From Molossus alvarezi (taxonomy: Eukaryota > Chordata > Mammalia > Chiroptera > Molossidae), in NCBI GenBank assembly GCA_037176705.1, contig CM073896.1:22394708-22458707 (forward strand): DNA of 64,000 nucleotides, given 5' to 3'. How positions within the stretch are numbered: position 1 is the stretch's first letter; each line of letters opens with the position of its first letter. Positions 11,110 through 21,050 of this stretch are shown in pieces. The position numbers and the translations under genes were made by a program. Below the pieces are notes generated by a model that saw nothing but the letters and a program-made list of their open reading frames with translations, was not told where the DNA came from and searched no databases.

Positions 11110-11810
11110 TGACATCATTTCTAAAAAGTTCATCCTAAGAATATAATCACACTGTAGAAAAATCTATGTTTATCAACATGTCTATTAAAGCATGTTTATC
11201 TAAACAACAAACAAAAAAGTATAATTTTATTAACTAGTTCTCAAAATATGATGAAGCAATCAATCGAGTAAACTGTGATTCTTCTTTTACTTAATGAAAT
11301 CAAGACAGTGATGCTTTAGAAGACAGTGGTGCCATGGAAAGTCTGCAGTTATATTCATGACATGATATAGTTACTTTTTAATTTTCAAAAGACTGAAAAG
11401 ACATGTTTCAAAAAAGAGCTAGTGAGTTATTTTTTTATTTTTATTTTTTTTTATCCTCACCGGAGGATATTTTTCCATTTTTTGTACAGATAGAGTGGGA
11501 AGGAGAGAGAGGAAGGGAGAGAGAGAGAGAAACATCGATGTGAAGGGACACATCGAGTGGCTGCCACCCGCACGACCAACCAGGGCCGGGGACAAACTGC
11601 AACCAAAGTACGTGCCCTTAGTGGGAACCGAACCCGGGTCTCTCCAGACCGCAGGCCGATGCTCTAACCACTGAGCAAAACTGGCCAGGGCCTAGTGAGT
11701 TATTTTAATATGAGATTATTAGTACTTTCCTTCTTTGTATTTTCTATACATTTCAGTATTATGTTCATACTGAAATAAAAATTATAAAATGTTAAAATAT
11801 TATAATCAAC
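11110..11810 (+). repeat. Old L1M 3' end, split by a SINE
   Basis: 'cctaagaatataatcacac', 'cacactgtagaaaaatctatg' and, beyond the SINE, 'cttctttgtattttctatac' match the 3' part of old mammalian L1 elements: the end of ORF2 and 3'UTR with 'ctaagaaataatc' and 'ttttctgtattttc'. The two parts (11110-11433 and 11707-11810) are collinear, so the SINE landed in a pre-existing L1M relic. Confidence 0.55.
11434..11691 (-). mobile_element. VES-type SINE, long subfamily
   Basis: Complete element with the head at right (B-box complement 'cgaacccgggtctc') and a tail hairpin at 11453-11468 (atcctcaccggaggat). A perfect 15-bp target-site duplication 'ctagtgagttatttt' lies at 11419-11433 and 11692-11706. 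One of the least diverged SINEs in the window. Confidence 0.95.
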
Positions 11811-12399
11811 TTATATTCACAAAACATAGCAATAGGTGCAATGAATTTCCTGACTAGAGAATAAAAGAAGCATTTTTGGGGCCAAGTAGTTGAAATTAGA
11901 TATATTTACCACACGTAGAGAAGTATCACAAAAATGTTCAATCTATTGCAATATGAGTGTTTCTACTATTGGAATTAAATTTTTTTCCTTGATTTTAACA
12001 AGGGTGGTGATAACAAATACATTAATACTTAGATTTTAGTACTAACATTATTTTTACCATAATTAATAGTAATATTATTATAATTATTACTTAGAAATAA
12101 TGGTAATGACTGAATAATTATAGGGATAAACATATTTTCTCTTACACAAATAAAAAAAATAATATCAATACCAATTTAAAGTCAGTTGAGATAGCTTTCA
12201 CAGCATTTGTGCAGTAAGAATGTGACCCTTTCTCATGTTTGTGAGGGTGTCTGTGAGTGTGTGTACACTGCAGTTATCTTGTAAGAGTAAGTCACTTGTC
12301 AGTGACTCTAATAAGACACTCTAATAAGACTTCAGTGAAGTCCTATAAGGCAGCAAATGCTTTTTAAAGTCAGAATGTTAACAGATATTTATCCCCGTT
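11811..12399. other. AT-rich unique DNA
   Basis: Very AT-rich sequence with runs such as 'attattataattattactta'. No gene, no recognisable repeat family and no RNA gene seen. Confidence 0.5.
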
Positions 12400-12565
12400 A
12401 CAGTTCTGTGGCTTATGAGGTGAGAAATCTTATATAAGTTACTGAATTTTCTTGAGCCTCAAGTTCCTGTAAAACTGGAATAAGGATGATTTACTCTATG
12501 TTGCAAGGACCAGATGAGGTCATGGCCAACCCCTGACATGAAGTAGGTATTTAATGAATGGTTTT
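12400..12565 (+). repeat. MIR SINE
   Basis: 'gagcctcaagttcctgtaaa', 'aactggaataaggatgattt' and 'catgaagtaggtatttaatg' follow the MIR core and tail in order (compare 'cctcagtttcctcatctgtaa', 'ggtgctcaataaatg'). Same orientation as the next MIR. Confidence 0.75.
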
Positions 12566-12584
12566 AATGTATCTGTTGAGAAGA

Positions 12585-12850
12585 CAGCTGAGCGTCTTAG
12601 TGAGGAGCATAGAATGTGGAGCTGGACTGCTCGGCTCTGACACCCAGCTCTGTCACTTACAGCTGTGCGGCCACAGGCAAATGACTTCATGCCACTGTAC
12701 CTCAGTTTCCTCCACACAAAATGAGGGCGATGAGAACAGTGGCCTCAGAGATTTGTTATAATGAGATGGATGGACACATGTAAAATAGGCAGTACCTAGA
12801 CTAAGCCAGCATTCAGGAGATGTTAGCTCTTACTGATATTTCACAGTCAA
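12585..12850 (+). repeat. MIR SINE, near full length
   Basis: One of the best preserved ancient repeats here. It shows a tRNA-like head region ('ctggactgctcggctctgac'), 'ctctgtcacttacagctgtg', the core 'tacctcagtttcctccaca' and a tail ending 'gatgttagctcttact'. It lies head-to-tail with the MIR just upstream. Confidence 0.85.
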
Positions 12851-12884
12851 GGGAAGTAATATTCACCAAGTGTATTACATACAA

Positions 12885-13040
12885 CCTGTTGTCTTGAACC
12901 TGCTGTTCATGACATGTCATAGAATCCTCACAGAAATCCCGAGGGGTAAGGGTTTCTTTCTCTATTTTTCATGTCAAGAAACAGCTTCAGAGAATCAAAC
13001 TCTCTCCTGTCTACTAAAGGACTTGGCTCAGTTGTTTAAA
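12885..13040 (-). repeat. MIR SINE, reverse orientation
   Basis: 'atagaatcctcacagaaatc' followed by 'gaggggtaagg' and 'aagaaacagcttcagagaat' is the reverse complement of the MIR core ('cctcagtttcc...', 'gaggattaaatga'). Diverged. Confidence 0.65.
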
Positions 13041-13349
13041 TCCTTCTGTCTCTCTCTCCCTTCTTATTAGGTTGGTTTTCCTCCTAGAGGATAGATATCA
13101 CATGGGTTTATTGATGTACTTTACCATGGTTTCCTAGTTTGTTTTTTATGACAAGTGCTCAAGTTAACTGGGAGAATCTTTGGACTTATGCCCTTATCTG
13201 GATCTTGGTTTGCAATGCTCAGACATCTGAAAGCCCACAGAGAAGGCATGGAAAGAAAACGTCATTTATTAATGGCAAATCAGATCTATCTAGAGTATTG
13301 TCATCTGCTCAAAATGCTAAATTAAATCATTTAAAGAATTTGTCCCCTT
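13041..13349. other. Unique DNA, nothing recognised
   Basis: A short pyrimidine-rich stretch (13045-13070, 'tctgtctctctctcccttct') ends in 'attag' and resembles a splice acceptor, but the following sequence has no supportable exon. Confidence 0.35.
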
Positions 13350-13950
13350 AGGTTTTGGGACACTGTGTGCCAGGCACAGTGCTTGTGCTGAAGACCAAAG
13401 GCCAGCCAAGAGGACATGGGCTCTCCTTCAAGTGATTTACAGTCCGTTTTGAGAGACAGATGTTTAAAATAACCAAACAAAAAATATAAACATACAAGTT
13501 ATTATATTTGCTGCAAGAACCAAAAACTGGTGCAGTAGAAAGTATATCTGTGTAAAAAGAGGGTAATATGATTTTTTAAATTTAAATATTTTAAAAAGAT
13601 TTTATTATTGATTTTTGATTTTCCAGAGAGAGGAAGGGAGAAGGGCAGAGAGAGAGTAACATCAATGTGAGAGCAGAACATTGATCGGTAGGCTGCCTCC
13701 TGCACACCCCCTCCTGGGGATCGAGCCTGAAACCCGGTCATGTGCCCTGCCCGGGAATCAAACCACCAACCTTTCCATGTGCAGGATGATGCTCAACCAA
13801 TTGAGCCACACCAGCTGGGGCAGAGGGTGCAGACTAATACAGTTCTGATAGGCAATGAAGGAAGGCTTCTTAGTGGATGTGGCATTTAAATTGAAACCTG
13901 AGGGATGAGGACAAGACAGTCCTGGAATGTGGGCAGGGAATATCAGCGAG
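13350..13950 (-). repeat. L2-like LINE fragment, split by a SINE
   Basis: The left part contains 'gtgtgccaggcacagtgctt' and 'gagagacagatgtttaaaat'. The right part contains 'caatgaaggaaggcttctt' and 'agtggatgtggcatttaaat', then 'tgaaacctgagggatgag'. Together they follow the order seen in reverse-complement L2 3' regions ('...ggaaggcttcctggaggagg...'). The SINE at 13565-13821 sits between them. Confidence 0.6.
13565..13821 (-). mobile_element. VES-type SINE, short subfamily
   Basis: The head at right reads 'tgagccacaccagctgggg' and the B-box complement is 'gggaatcaaaccaccaacc'. It lacks the tail hairpin of the long subfamily. A short 7-bp duplication 'agagggt' at 13558-13564 and 13822-13828 is a plausible target site. 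Confidence 0.88.
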
Positions 13951-14088
13951 AGGTATCTCTGTTGCCTACACCACTAGAATAAAAGAGAAATACAATTCAC
14001 TGGCGTTAGATTTTGGCTGGTCAGGAGCAGGGGGTCCAAATTACTCTTAGAAATTTGTTAAGTAACCCATGAAGAATAATGCCATATA

Positions 14089-14184
14089 TCCAGGGGTAGG
14101 CAAAAGTAGGTTTCCAGTTCTGAGTATGCAAAATATATCATTCCCATATGAACAACTGTAAGCCTACTTTTGGCCACCCCTGCA
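14089..14184. mobile_element. 96-bp mariner-type MITE
   Basis: A compact inverted-repeat element. The left end 'caggggtaggcaaaagtagg' and the reverse complement of the right end 'caggggtggccaaaagtagg' agree over about 28 bp with few differences. TA dinucleotides flank it at 14087-14088 and 14185-14186, the usual Tc1/mariner duplication. There is no room for a transposase, so it is a non-autonomous miniature. An exactly named family would need a repeat-library search. Confidence 0.82.
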
Positions 14185-14186
14185 TA

Positions 14187-14735
14187 GTTATACATGATTA
14201 TTCTTATGCATATTAGGAATTTGTGTAAATACCTGTGTCCCAGCATTCAAAGCATCATGCCTTTAAAACAGATAGCAAGTCCCTTCATCCCTGTGGCAGG
14301 GATATTTTGCTTACAGGGCTTACTGCACCGTGTTTTAAGAGTGTCTTAGAACAGTGGTTGTTAAATGTCCATGTGGTGAAAAGGCACTGCTGTTCTGACC
14401 TAGGAAGCAAATGTTTTTTAAGGACACCCGATGGAAGGTTGGATAGTGCAATGCCTTCCCATTCCACTGCCCTTTGAGGCTCCTCCTTTCTGCTCCGGGC
14501 TAAGGCTTCTTCACATGGATATTTTCTCTGGATTCTGTCTGGCATGATAAGTGCACAGCTTGGAGGTGAAGGAGTTCTTTGTCTTTTAGCTGCACCTGAA
14601 GAGAAGACACCTTAGCTTCCATGGATGGCCCTAATCTCTTTGTTTTCTGAAGCTGACTTTAGAAAAATTGTCCCTACAAAGTTCAGGGATCCCAAGACTA
14701 CCCTCAAGTTTGATAATTCACTAGAGGACATGTAG
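14187..14735. other. Unique DNA, nothing recognised
   Basis: Overlapping short ORFs on both strands at 14235-14545 show no domain. No repeat family could be assigned. Confidence 0.4.
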
Positions 14736-14739
14736 AAAT

Positions 14740-15240
14740 CATTAAAAGCTATAATACTACTAGTTATGGTTTATTACAACAAAGGATATGAATTAAGATC
14801 AACCCAGGGAAGAGATGCATGGGGTATGGTCTAGGAGGGCCAAAATGTGAAGCTTTCAATTGACCTTTCCCAGGGGAGTCATGGACATCTCTCGTTATTT
14901 GGGCAAAATGCAGGGAGCACTGCCAACCAGGAAAGCTCACTCAAGCCTTGGTGTCCAGAGTTCTTATTGGGGCTGGATTGCACAGACATGGTCGACAGCC
15001 TTCATGGCTGACCTTTATTCTGGGGCCCCTCCTAGTATCAAGCTGATACCACATGGCCAAGGCTCCCCCCATAAACTCTCCCCTTTGGTCCAATGCCCCC
15101 TGGTAAACAAAGACCCTCTTCTCAGAAAGGACATTCCAAGAATTCTAGGAGAGTACTTCCCAGGTACCTTGAGCAAAGCAATCTCTCTGGATAAGGTTGA
15201 TTCTTTATTATAAAGTCCTCCTGCGATATTTCAGACACTT
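14740..15240 (-). repeat. Solo LTR of an old endogenous retrovirus
   Basis: Read on the minus strand it starts near 15240 and ends near 14740 with 'catgcatctcttccctggg' and an AATAAA polyadenylation signal (complement of 14770-14775). The order and spacing match common old mammalian LTRs: an upstream region ending at 'accccatgcatctctt', then AATAAA, then a short R/U5 of roughly 30-40 bases. No retroviral coding sequence or second LTR was seen, so it appears to be a recombined solo LTR. Exact family not assigned. Confidence 0.6.
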
Positions 15241-15760
15241 AATAATGTTTATATTCAGCAAAGTTATAACAAACTTTCTTAACATATTCTTGGTGAAAGA
15301 AAGAGAAGCATAACATGCGCTGATAGTCATTATTCTTGAACGTCTGTAGATAAGACACTCCTCACTGTCATTCCGCACTGTAAACAGATGTTCTTCAACG
15401 GGAAGAAGACTTCTCCAGGCAGAGCAGTGAGCTGATGTAAAGGGCAGAGGTAAGAAAAAATATGTTTCAGGAAAGGAACACAAGGCAGGATAGTGGGAGC
15501 ACTGTCTGCCCTGTGAGAGTAGCCTTGGCCTTGGCAGGGGTCAGATCCTAAAAGAATGAGAAAGCTAAGGTGCTTAAGTTAATGTCAAAGTGCAGTGTGA
15601 CTCCTTCGGAGTTTTGAGAAGTGATGAGATCCGATTTACATTGGAAAACAAGAATCTGCCTGCTGTGTGCTTCTTTAAAAACATACTTTTCTGGGCGCAG
15701 TGGAATAATGTGAGTTTGTAACAGTGCCTGCCTCTTTTTCCCCAACCCTTTTCTCTCTCA
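15241..15760. other. Unique DNA, nothing recognised
   Basis: No supported gene or repeat. Short open frames (for example 15208-15483 on the minus strand) look like chance. Confidence 0.4.
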
Positions 15761-15767
15761 CTCTATT

Positions 15768-15978
15768 TTTTTCCTTTAATGATTTTAGAGCAAGAGAGAA
15801 AGGGAGAAGGAGAGAGAGATAGAAACATTGATGAGAGAGAACACCGATTGGCTGCCTCCTGCATGCCCCCTACTAGGGATCAGGCCCACAACCTGGGCAT
15901 GCACCCTGCCTGGGAATTTAACTGGTGACTTCTTGGTGCAAGGGTCGATGCTCAACTGCTGAGCCACACCGGCCAGGC
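15768..15978 (-). mobile_element. VES-type SINE, short subfamily
   Basis: Head complement 'gagccacaccggccaggc' at right, middle motif 'aacattgatgagagagaaca', and 'tttaatgattttagagc' at the tail side. No clean target-site duplication could be placed; the flanks are T-rich and ambiguous. Confidence 0.9.
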
Positions 15979-17509
15979 TCTCTTTTATTTTTCTATGCAG
16001 AACTGGCTGGTTTTAGTTTGCCAGGTTTCTTTTTGTCTCTTTACTCTCAAATACTGTCACTCATGGGTTAATAATTGGTCCATTTTAGAGAATAGCTCTG
16101 AGGTTTTCTTTAGTTCTGCCTAGAAGTTGACTGTTTGCTTTTATAAGTGGACCAGGGTTTTCCCTCTGGTACCGCCTTCATTAGTAATTGTGAGTTGATG
16201 GCTCCTGAGTGGGAAGCTTCTTTCTTGTGCCGTCTGTAGCCAGCGTCCCTCGAGTGGCCTTTCCAGTCCTGTTGAATGCCAAGCAATTCATTTCCTTTTT
16301 CCTTCCAGGATTCACTCTTGTAACCTGCCAAACCAGGTCCCAGGCAGATGTCTCTCTTTTTCTGATGCTAGGCAAAGCATTCTCAGCTGATTGGCTTTTA
16401 GTGGCCCACAGGGGCTAAAATATTTTCTATGTTATTTATTTTTAAAGCTTCTAAACAAAAATTTGTCTGTGAGAAAATTCTGACTAGTAATCAAGACAAT
16501 AATGCTACTCTAAAAACAAATCAACCAGCCCTCAGAAACTTGGGTTTAAAGGCCACTAGTGGGGTTCTGGGAAGTTAGATCTTTCCATGAGCACTAGTTA
16601 AGAGCCAGTTTCTCTGGGGGACTCTGCTAGAAACTTAGCAAAACCAGTTAGGAGAAGGTGGTTGCTGTAGTTATCCCTGGAGAGCGCTCTGTGTCCCTAC
16701 CTGTTGCTGGTGAAAGTGAGGTTCCTGCAATGTCCCAGCAATAGGAATTCTCTAAGATGGGAGGATGAGCTACTGCAGAAAGCTCTATTTCTGTGGAATT
16801 GAACTCCTGAGTTTCCAAGGTCCCATTTCCTTCCATCCTGCCAAGGGAAAAGTCCCATTGTGCGTTCAGCAGAGCTAGGATCAAAACCATTGCCCAGCGT
16901 TCGGTTCCAGATTCACACAATTTAATCCAGCATCAGGCTAGTCAGCTTGTGTTCCCAGCTGCCGTCTATCAGTCCATTGCGAATGGGGTCCACATGGCAA
17001 TGGAGGGGACACAGGTGAATACAGGGAAGCAGGAGCAAAGCCAGAGGAACAAGAGAGTGACCTCCTTTGTCGAAATGTCTGAGGGCTTGCTGTGGCCCCA
17101 CCCCCTCTAGCCAGTTATCTTTGTTTCCAGGTTAGACTGACAGGCACCTCTCCTACCTCACCCTGACTTTACTGTCATGGGTCCATCTCTCATTTGTTGG
17201 ACCCCCTCCCCCAGTGACCTGCAGGGAATGGACTGGTGTTCCCTGGGGAGTATGAAATTGCACCTTTCTGGTGAAGCTGCCAAAATGACATACATATAAA
17301 GTCTGGCATCCCTTTTGCTCCTTTCCGGCCATCAAAGAGTTTGCAAGATAAAGGATACAGTGATAAACACAGTCATTAAATCAGCATGAAATTGTTCTTA
17401 AATTAATAAATATACGCCATTGTCATCCTTATATGTAAAGATGTGGGAAGACTCACTCATTGGTGATTCTTTATTTTCTTAGCAATTTTGATTGTACATG
17501 GAGACATTT
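15979..17509. other. Unique DNA, nothing recognised
   Basis: About 1.5 kb without a repeat or gene I can name. The 16600-17340 part is more GC-balanced than the surroundings and has a minus-strand open frame of 90 codons (16648-16920) that starts MCESGTERWAMVLILALLNA, a hydrophobic start with no recognised continuation. Coding potential is not supported. Confidence 0.4.
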
Positions 17510-17524
17510 AATTCCTTGAAATTT

Positions 17525-17736
17525 TTTTCTTCATTGATTGATTTTTAGAGAGAGGAGGGGAGTGGGAGAGAGAGATAGAAACATCGATGAGAGAGAACAT
17601 TGACTGGCCGCCTCCCTCCTGCATGCCCCTCACTGGGGATCGGGCCCACAACCTGGGCATGTGTCCTGACCGGGAATCGAACCAGTGACCTCTTGGTGCA
17701 TAGGTCAATGCTCAACCAGGGCCACACTGGCCAGGC
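17525..17736 (-). mobile_element. VES-type SINE, short subfamily
   Basis: Complete element with the head at right ('gccacactggccaggc') and a perfect 15-bp target-site duplication 'aattccttgaaattt' at 17510-17524 and 17737-17751. Young-looking by divergence. Part of the A-box region is shortened ('ctcaaccagggccacact' lacks the usual 'actga'). Confidence 0.95.
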
Positions 17737-17769
17737 AATTCCTTGAAATTTAAATAACCCACCAGAAAT

Positions 17770-18265
17770 GTATCAGTGTATTAGTTTCCTATAATTATTT
17801 CAGCAAATTACCGCAAACTTTCTGGGTTAAAATACCCACGTTTATTCTCTTAAAATTGTGGAAGTCAGAAGCCCGACATCCATCTTCCTGGGCCTCAGCA
17901 GGACCCAGCTTCCTCAGGAGGAGAACCCATTTCCTTCCCTTTCTGTTTCCAGAGCTACATTCCCTTCCTGACTTGACACCTGGCCCCATCGTCCGCATTC
18001 AGTTCCGGGCTTCGGTCCCTTTGCTAACCAAGTCTCCCTCCGCCTCCCCTTCTTGAGGACATTCGTAATTGCCTTGAGGGCCCAAATAACCTCCCCATTC
18101 CAGAACCCTTAACCAATCACATCTGTGAAGTTCCCTTGGCCATATAAGATGACAGGCTCACAGGCTTCCCGGATCAAGACCTGGATATCTCTAAAGCCAT
18201 TGTCTAGTGTAACAGCCTGTACATGGTCCAGAGCATATCCTTTTCTGTGTCACAGGACAGGGACA
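17770..18265. repeat. Diverged ancient interspersed repeat, family not assigned
   Basis: 'tattagtttcctataattat', 'agcaaattaccgcaaacttt' and 'ggaagtcagaagcccgacat' resemble the widespread old mammalian repeat with 'gctgccataacaaagtacc' and 'ggaggctggaagtccaa'. I cannot name it with confidence, and strand is not given. Confidence 0.5.
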
Positions 18266-19784
18266 GTTAATGAAGAGAAAGTGTGCAGAGGACTTTATAG
18301 ACTTTAAATACATGTACCAATAAGTACTCATTTTTTCATTCAGTCATTTTCTTATACATTTTGATGCTATGTAGTGTTATAACCCTTAGAGTTATCGTGA
18401 AAATAAACAACAGAGAGAATGTTAATTTAACCATGATTTAAAACAAGAGTATTAAGCGGCTTAATTATTTCCTGTGGTTAACTGCTCTTTTTATTTGCAG
18501 TGGCCATCCACTGAAGCAGAAAATATGTTTTCTTCCTTAAGGAGCCTTACTGAATCATGCCGTCTGAAAATCTGGATGGCCCTTTGCCTCATTCATAAAT
18601 TAAGCTCGACCTTTGAGGAGAAGCCAGACTTCTGAATGTGTCAATGAGGGGTGTTTTCGTCTATTGGGATGCTCTCTGTTACAAGGGATAAAACAGTTTA
18701 CGCAAAACAAAATAGGGATGTAACTTGCTCAGGTAGTTGAAACGTCTGATGTCAGACTGGTTTATCAGTGGGGGTCAAACAGGAAACACTCAGATGGAAT
18801 GTTCAAATCGGGTAATTTGAAAAATGGTTGTTAAAGGGAATATGTAGAAAGTTGTGGACAGGGTAGCAGGAACCCACAAGGGGTGGATGGCACAGTAGCC
18901 CAGGGAATGAAAGCAGAGAGCTGTTATTAAACATAGGCCCTGGGGAGAGGTGGGAAACAGAGAAACCTGGATGCAGATTCTTGTGGAGAGGATCACCTGA
19001 CAGCTGATAGGTTATTCAAGGTACACAGCAAACCTGTTGCAACACTTTGGGATAATAATCCTGCTTTATTTTTCTCCCCCTCTCTCATCTCCTGCTCCTG
19101 TTTGCAATTGGTGAAACTGACATGTAGCCAGAGGCAAGGAAGCTCCCTGATACAGTTCTTGCAGATGTGATCCCCCAGCCCATGCTCTGAGTGTGACGGG
19201 AATGAGTGGTGGGTGGGTATGAAGGGGCGATGGAGTTTGGGGTCACACTGGCTTAAGACACAGCTGATTATAGACCTAAGAGTTAGCTTTCTTCCTCTTC
19301 TCCCCTCCTCCTCTGTCTCTGGGCTTTGCTTCCTTCTTCTGCTGTCCAGCCTTAGACTCTCCTGCTCATCCTACCAAGACAGTTACTGTAGGTCCCACTT
19401 CATAACCCCAGATGCATGGAACAGAATACCTCTTTCTTAAATCAGGTCATCTCCACAAAATCTGAAGTTGTCTTATTGGTGTGCTGGGACTGCCAGCCCA
19501 TCTTTCAGTCAGTCATTGCTGCTCAGAAACGTCAAGTCTTTCACTGGACCTCCGTCTAGCCTCTGAGCAGGAGTGGAACCCACTCGATGGAACTATGTGA
19601 GGAGGGACAGAAGGATTCATAAATGATGGTCCCACATTCCCAGCTGAAATGTCAGCGGATGCTGGAGGGTCAGTTTTATTTACTCCAGTATATTATAATT
19701 CCATTTTCTGTTATTGTTTACACTTTTTAAAAATGACTGTTATATACTTAAAAATGCACACATTTGTGTACGGTTTTACTTTTT
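18266..19784. other. Mostly unique DNA; old repeat trace and one exon-like stretch
   Basis: 18640-18760 ('ttacaagggataaaacagtt', 'gtaacttgctcaggtagttg') resembles an old mammalian repeat. 18480-18633 is discussed as a weak exon-like candidate. Elsewhere I see nothing. Confidence 0.4.
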
Positions 19785-19960
19785 TTTAAGTGTTCACATG
19801 TAATCTTCATCACTTGCTTATGAGGTAAGAGGTTTATTTATACTTTACAAATTTGGAAATGTTACCTAAAAAGAGATTAAGTGACTTACTAACAGCTTTT
19901 AGGAACTTGACCAGGGATGTAAACGAAGGCTTTCCTGATCCTAGACAAATACATGTGTGG
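19785..19960 (-). repeat. MIR SINE, reverse orientation
   Basis: 'gtaatcttcatcacttgctt', 'atgaggtaagaggtttattt' and 'aagagattaagtgacttact' follow the reverse complement of MIR in order. Diverged. Confidence 0.65.
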
Positions 19961-20006
19961 ATACAATTCAAGATTTAGTTATATAGATACGTAGATACGT
20001 AGATTC

Positions 20007-20030
20007 GTGTGTGTGTGTGTGTGTGTGTGT
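20007..20030 (+). repeat. (GT)n microsatellite
   Basis: Twelve uninterrupted GT units, preceded by a small 'gatacgta' direct repeat (19986-20003). Confidence 0.97.
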
Positions 20031-20635
20031 AGATGATATAGCAAAGACTCAAGAATTTTATGATTTCATAAGGACTAACATTCATGTTTGCAAAGTATCC
20101 TTCCTACTGACCCATTACTACCTATGAGATTCCATAGCATCTTCAGTAGGAATTTCTTTGAGGATATTCTGGAGGTACGTACATGCAGAGAAAACGCTTG
20201 GACTGGGCAAGGGTACTATTTCCCATTCACCACATTTTTATTCACCAATTTATTGAACTAACTGAATATTTCCTAATAAAAATGAAACCCGGAGGGAATG
20301 TGTCATAGCCACACACTTTTATGAAAGAAAGATGAAAGGCTAAGTGAGAACTAAGACATTTTCCTGTTTGAAAAAATAAATCCAGTTTCATTAATAGCAA
20401 ATCTGAACTTTTGAACTTAAACGTCATATCAGGTAGATCATATCAGCCCACCACTATAAATATGCAACTGCATTATGAAATGAAATCCTTTATTGACACT
20501 GGGTTTATCAGGTGCTTTGAGAAAAGATATCCAGACCTTTGAAGGCAGTTTCTCTTAATTCAGCCTGTGTACGTCTGCTTTGCCCTTGAGTATTTCTGAG
20601 AACCTGTAAATCATGTTCATCTTAAATGGGGAAAC

Positions 20636-20640
<5 letters not shown>

Positions 20641-20683
<43 letters not shown>
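20641..20683 (+). repeat. (CA)n microsatellite
   Basis: About twenty uninterrupted CA units, preceded by a short interrupted stretch from 20634. Confidence 0.97.
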
Positions 20684-20685
<2 letters not shown>

Positions 20686-20704
20686 GTGATTGTTAGTCAT
20701 GTGC

Positions 20705-21050
20705 TTTTATAACAGAAACAAATGGAAAGATGTTCAAAATAGAGGACCAGTTAATATTTACATAGCAACAATTTGTTGTCATAGTAATTTTACTGATCTT
20801 ATGTAAAGCAGGGTATATGCTTCAATTTAAATTCAATGAGGAAAGCTCAATAAAATTACATAACAGTCCTATTCTAACTATACAATATTGTTCAGCATAA
20901 TAAGTCTTACAGAAATAACATACAACCTTAGCACTGGTTCTATTGCTGTGCTGGAGCTATGGATGTTTCTCCCTGTCATCATTTTCAGAATTGTTTATCA
21001 TGTACATATGTCACTTTTATAAAGATAATAGATAGTTATAATACACTGGA
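20705..21050 (+). repeat. Old L1M 3' end
   Basis: 'aacagaaacaaatggaaag', 'atagaggaccagttaatatt' and 'cattttcagaattgtttatc' resemble the end of ORF2/3'UTR of old mammalian L1s ('aactggaaacaacctaaatg', 'ggggactggttaaataaatt'). Strongly diverged, so boundaries are rough. Confidence 0.45.

Noticed and set aside
14740..15240. Provirus with coding genes next to the LTR
   Set aside because: No gag, pol or env similarity on either side and no second matching LTR, so only a solo LTR is called.
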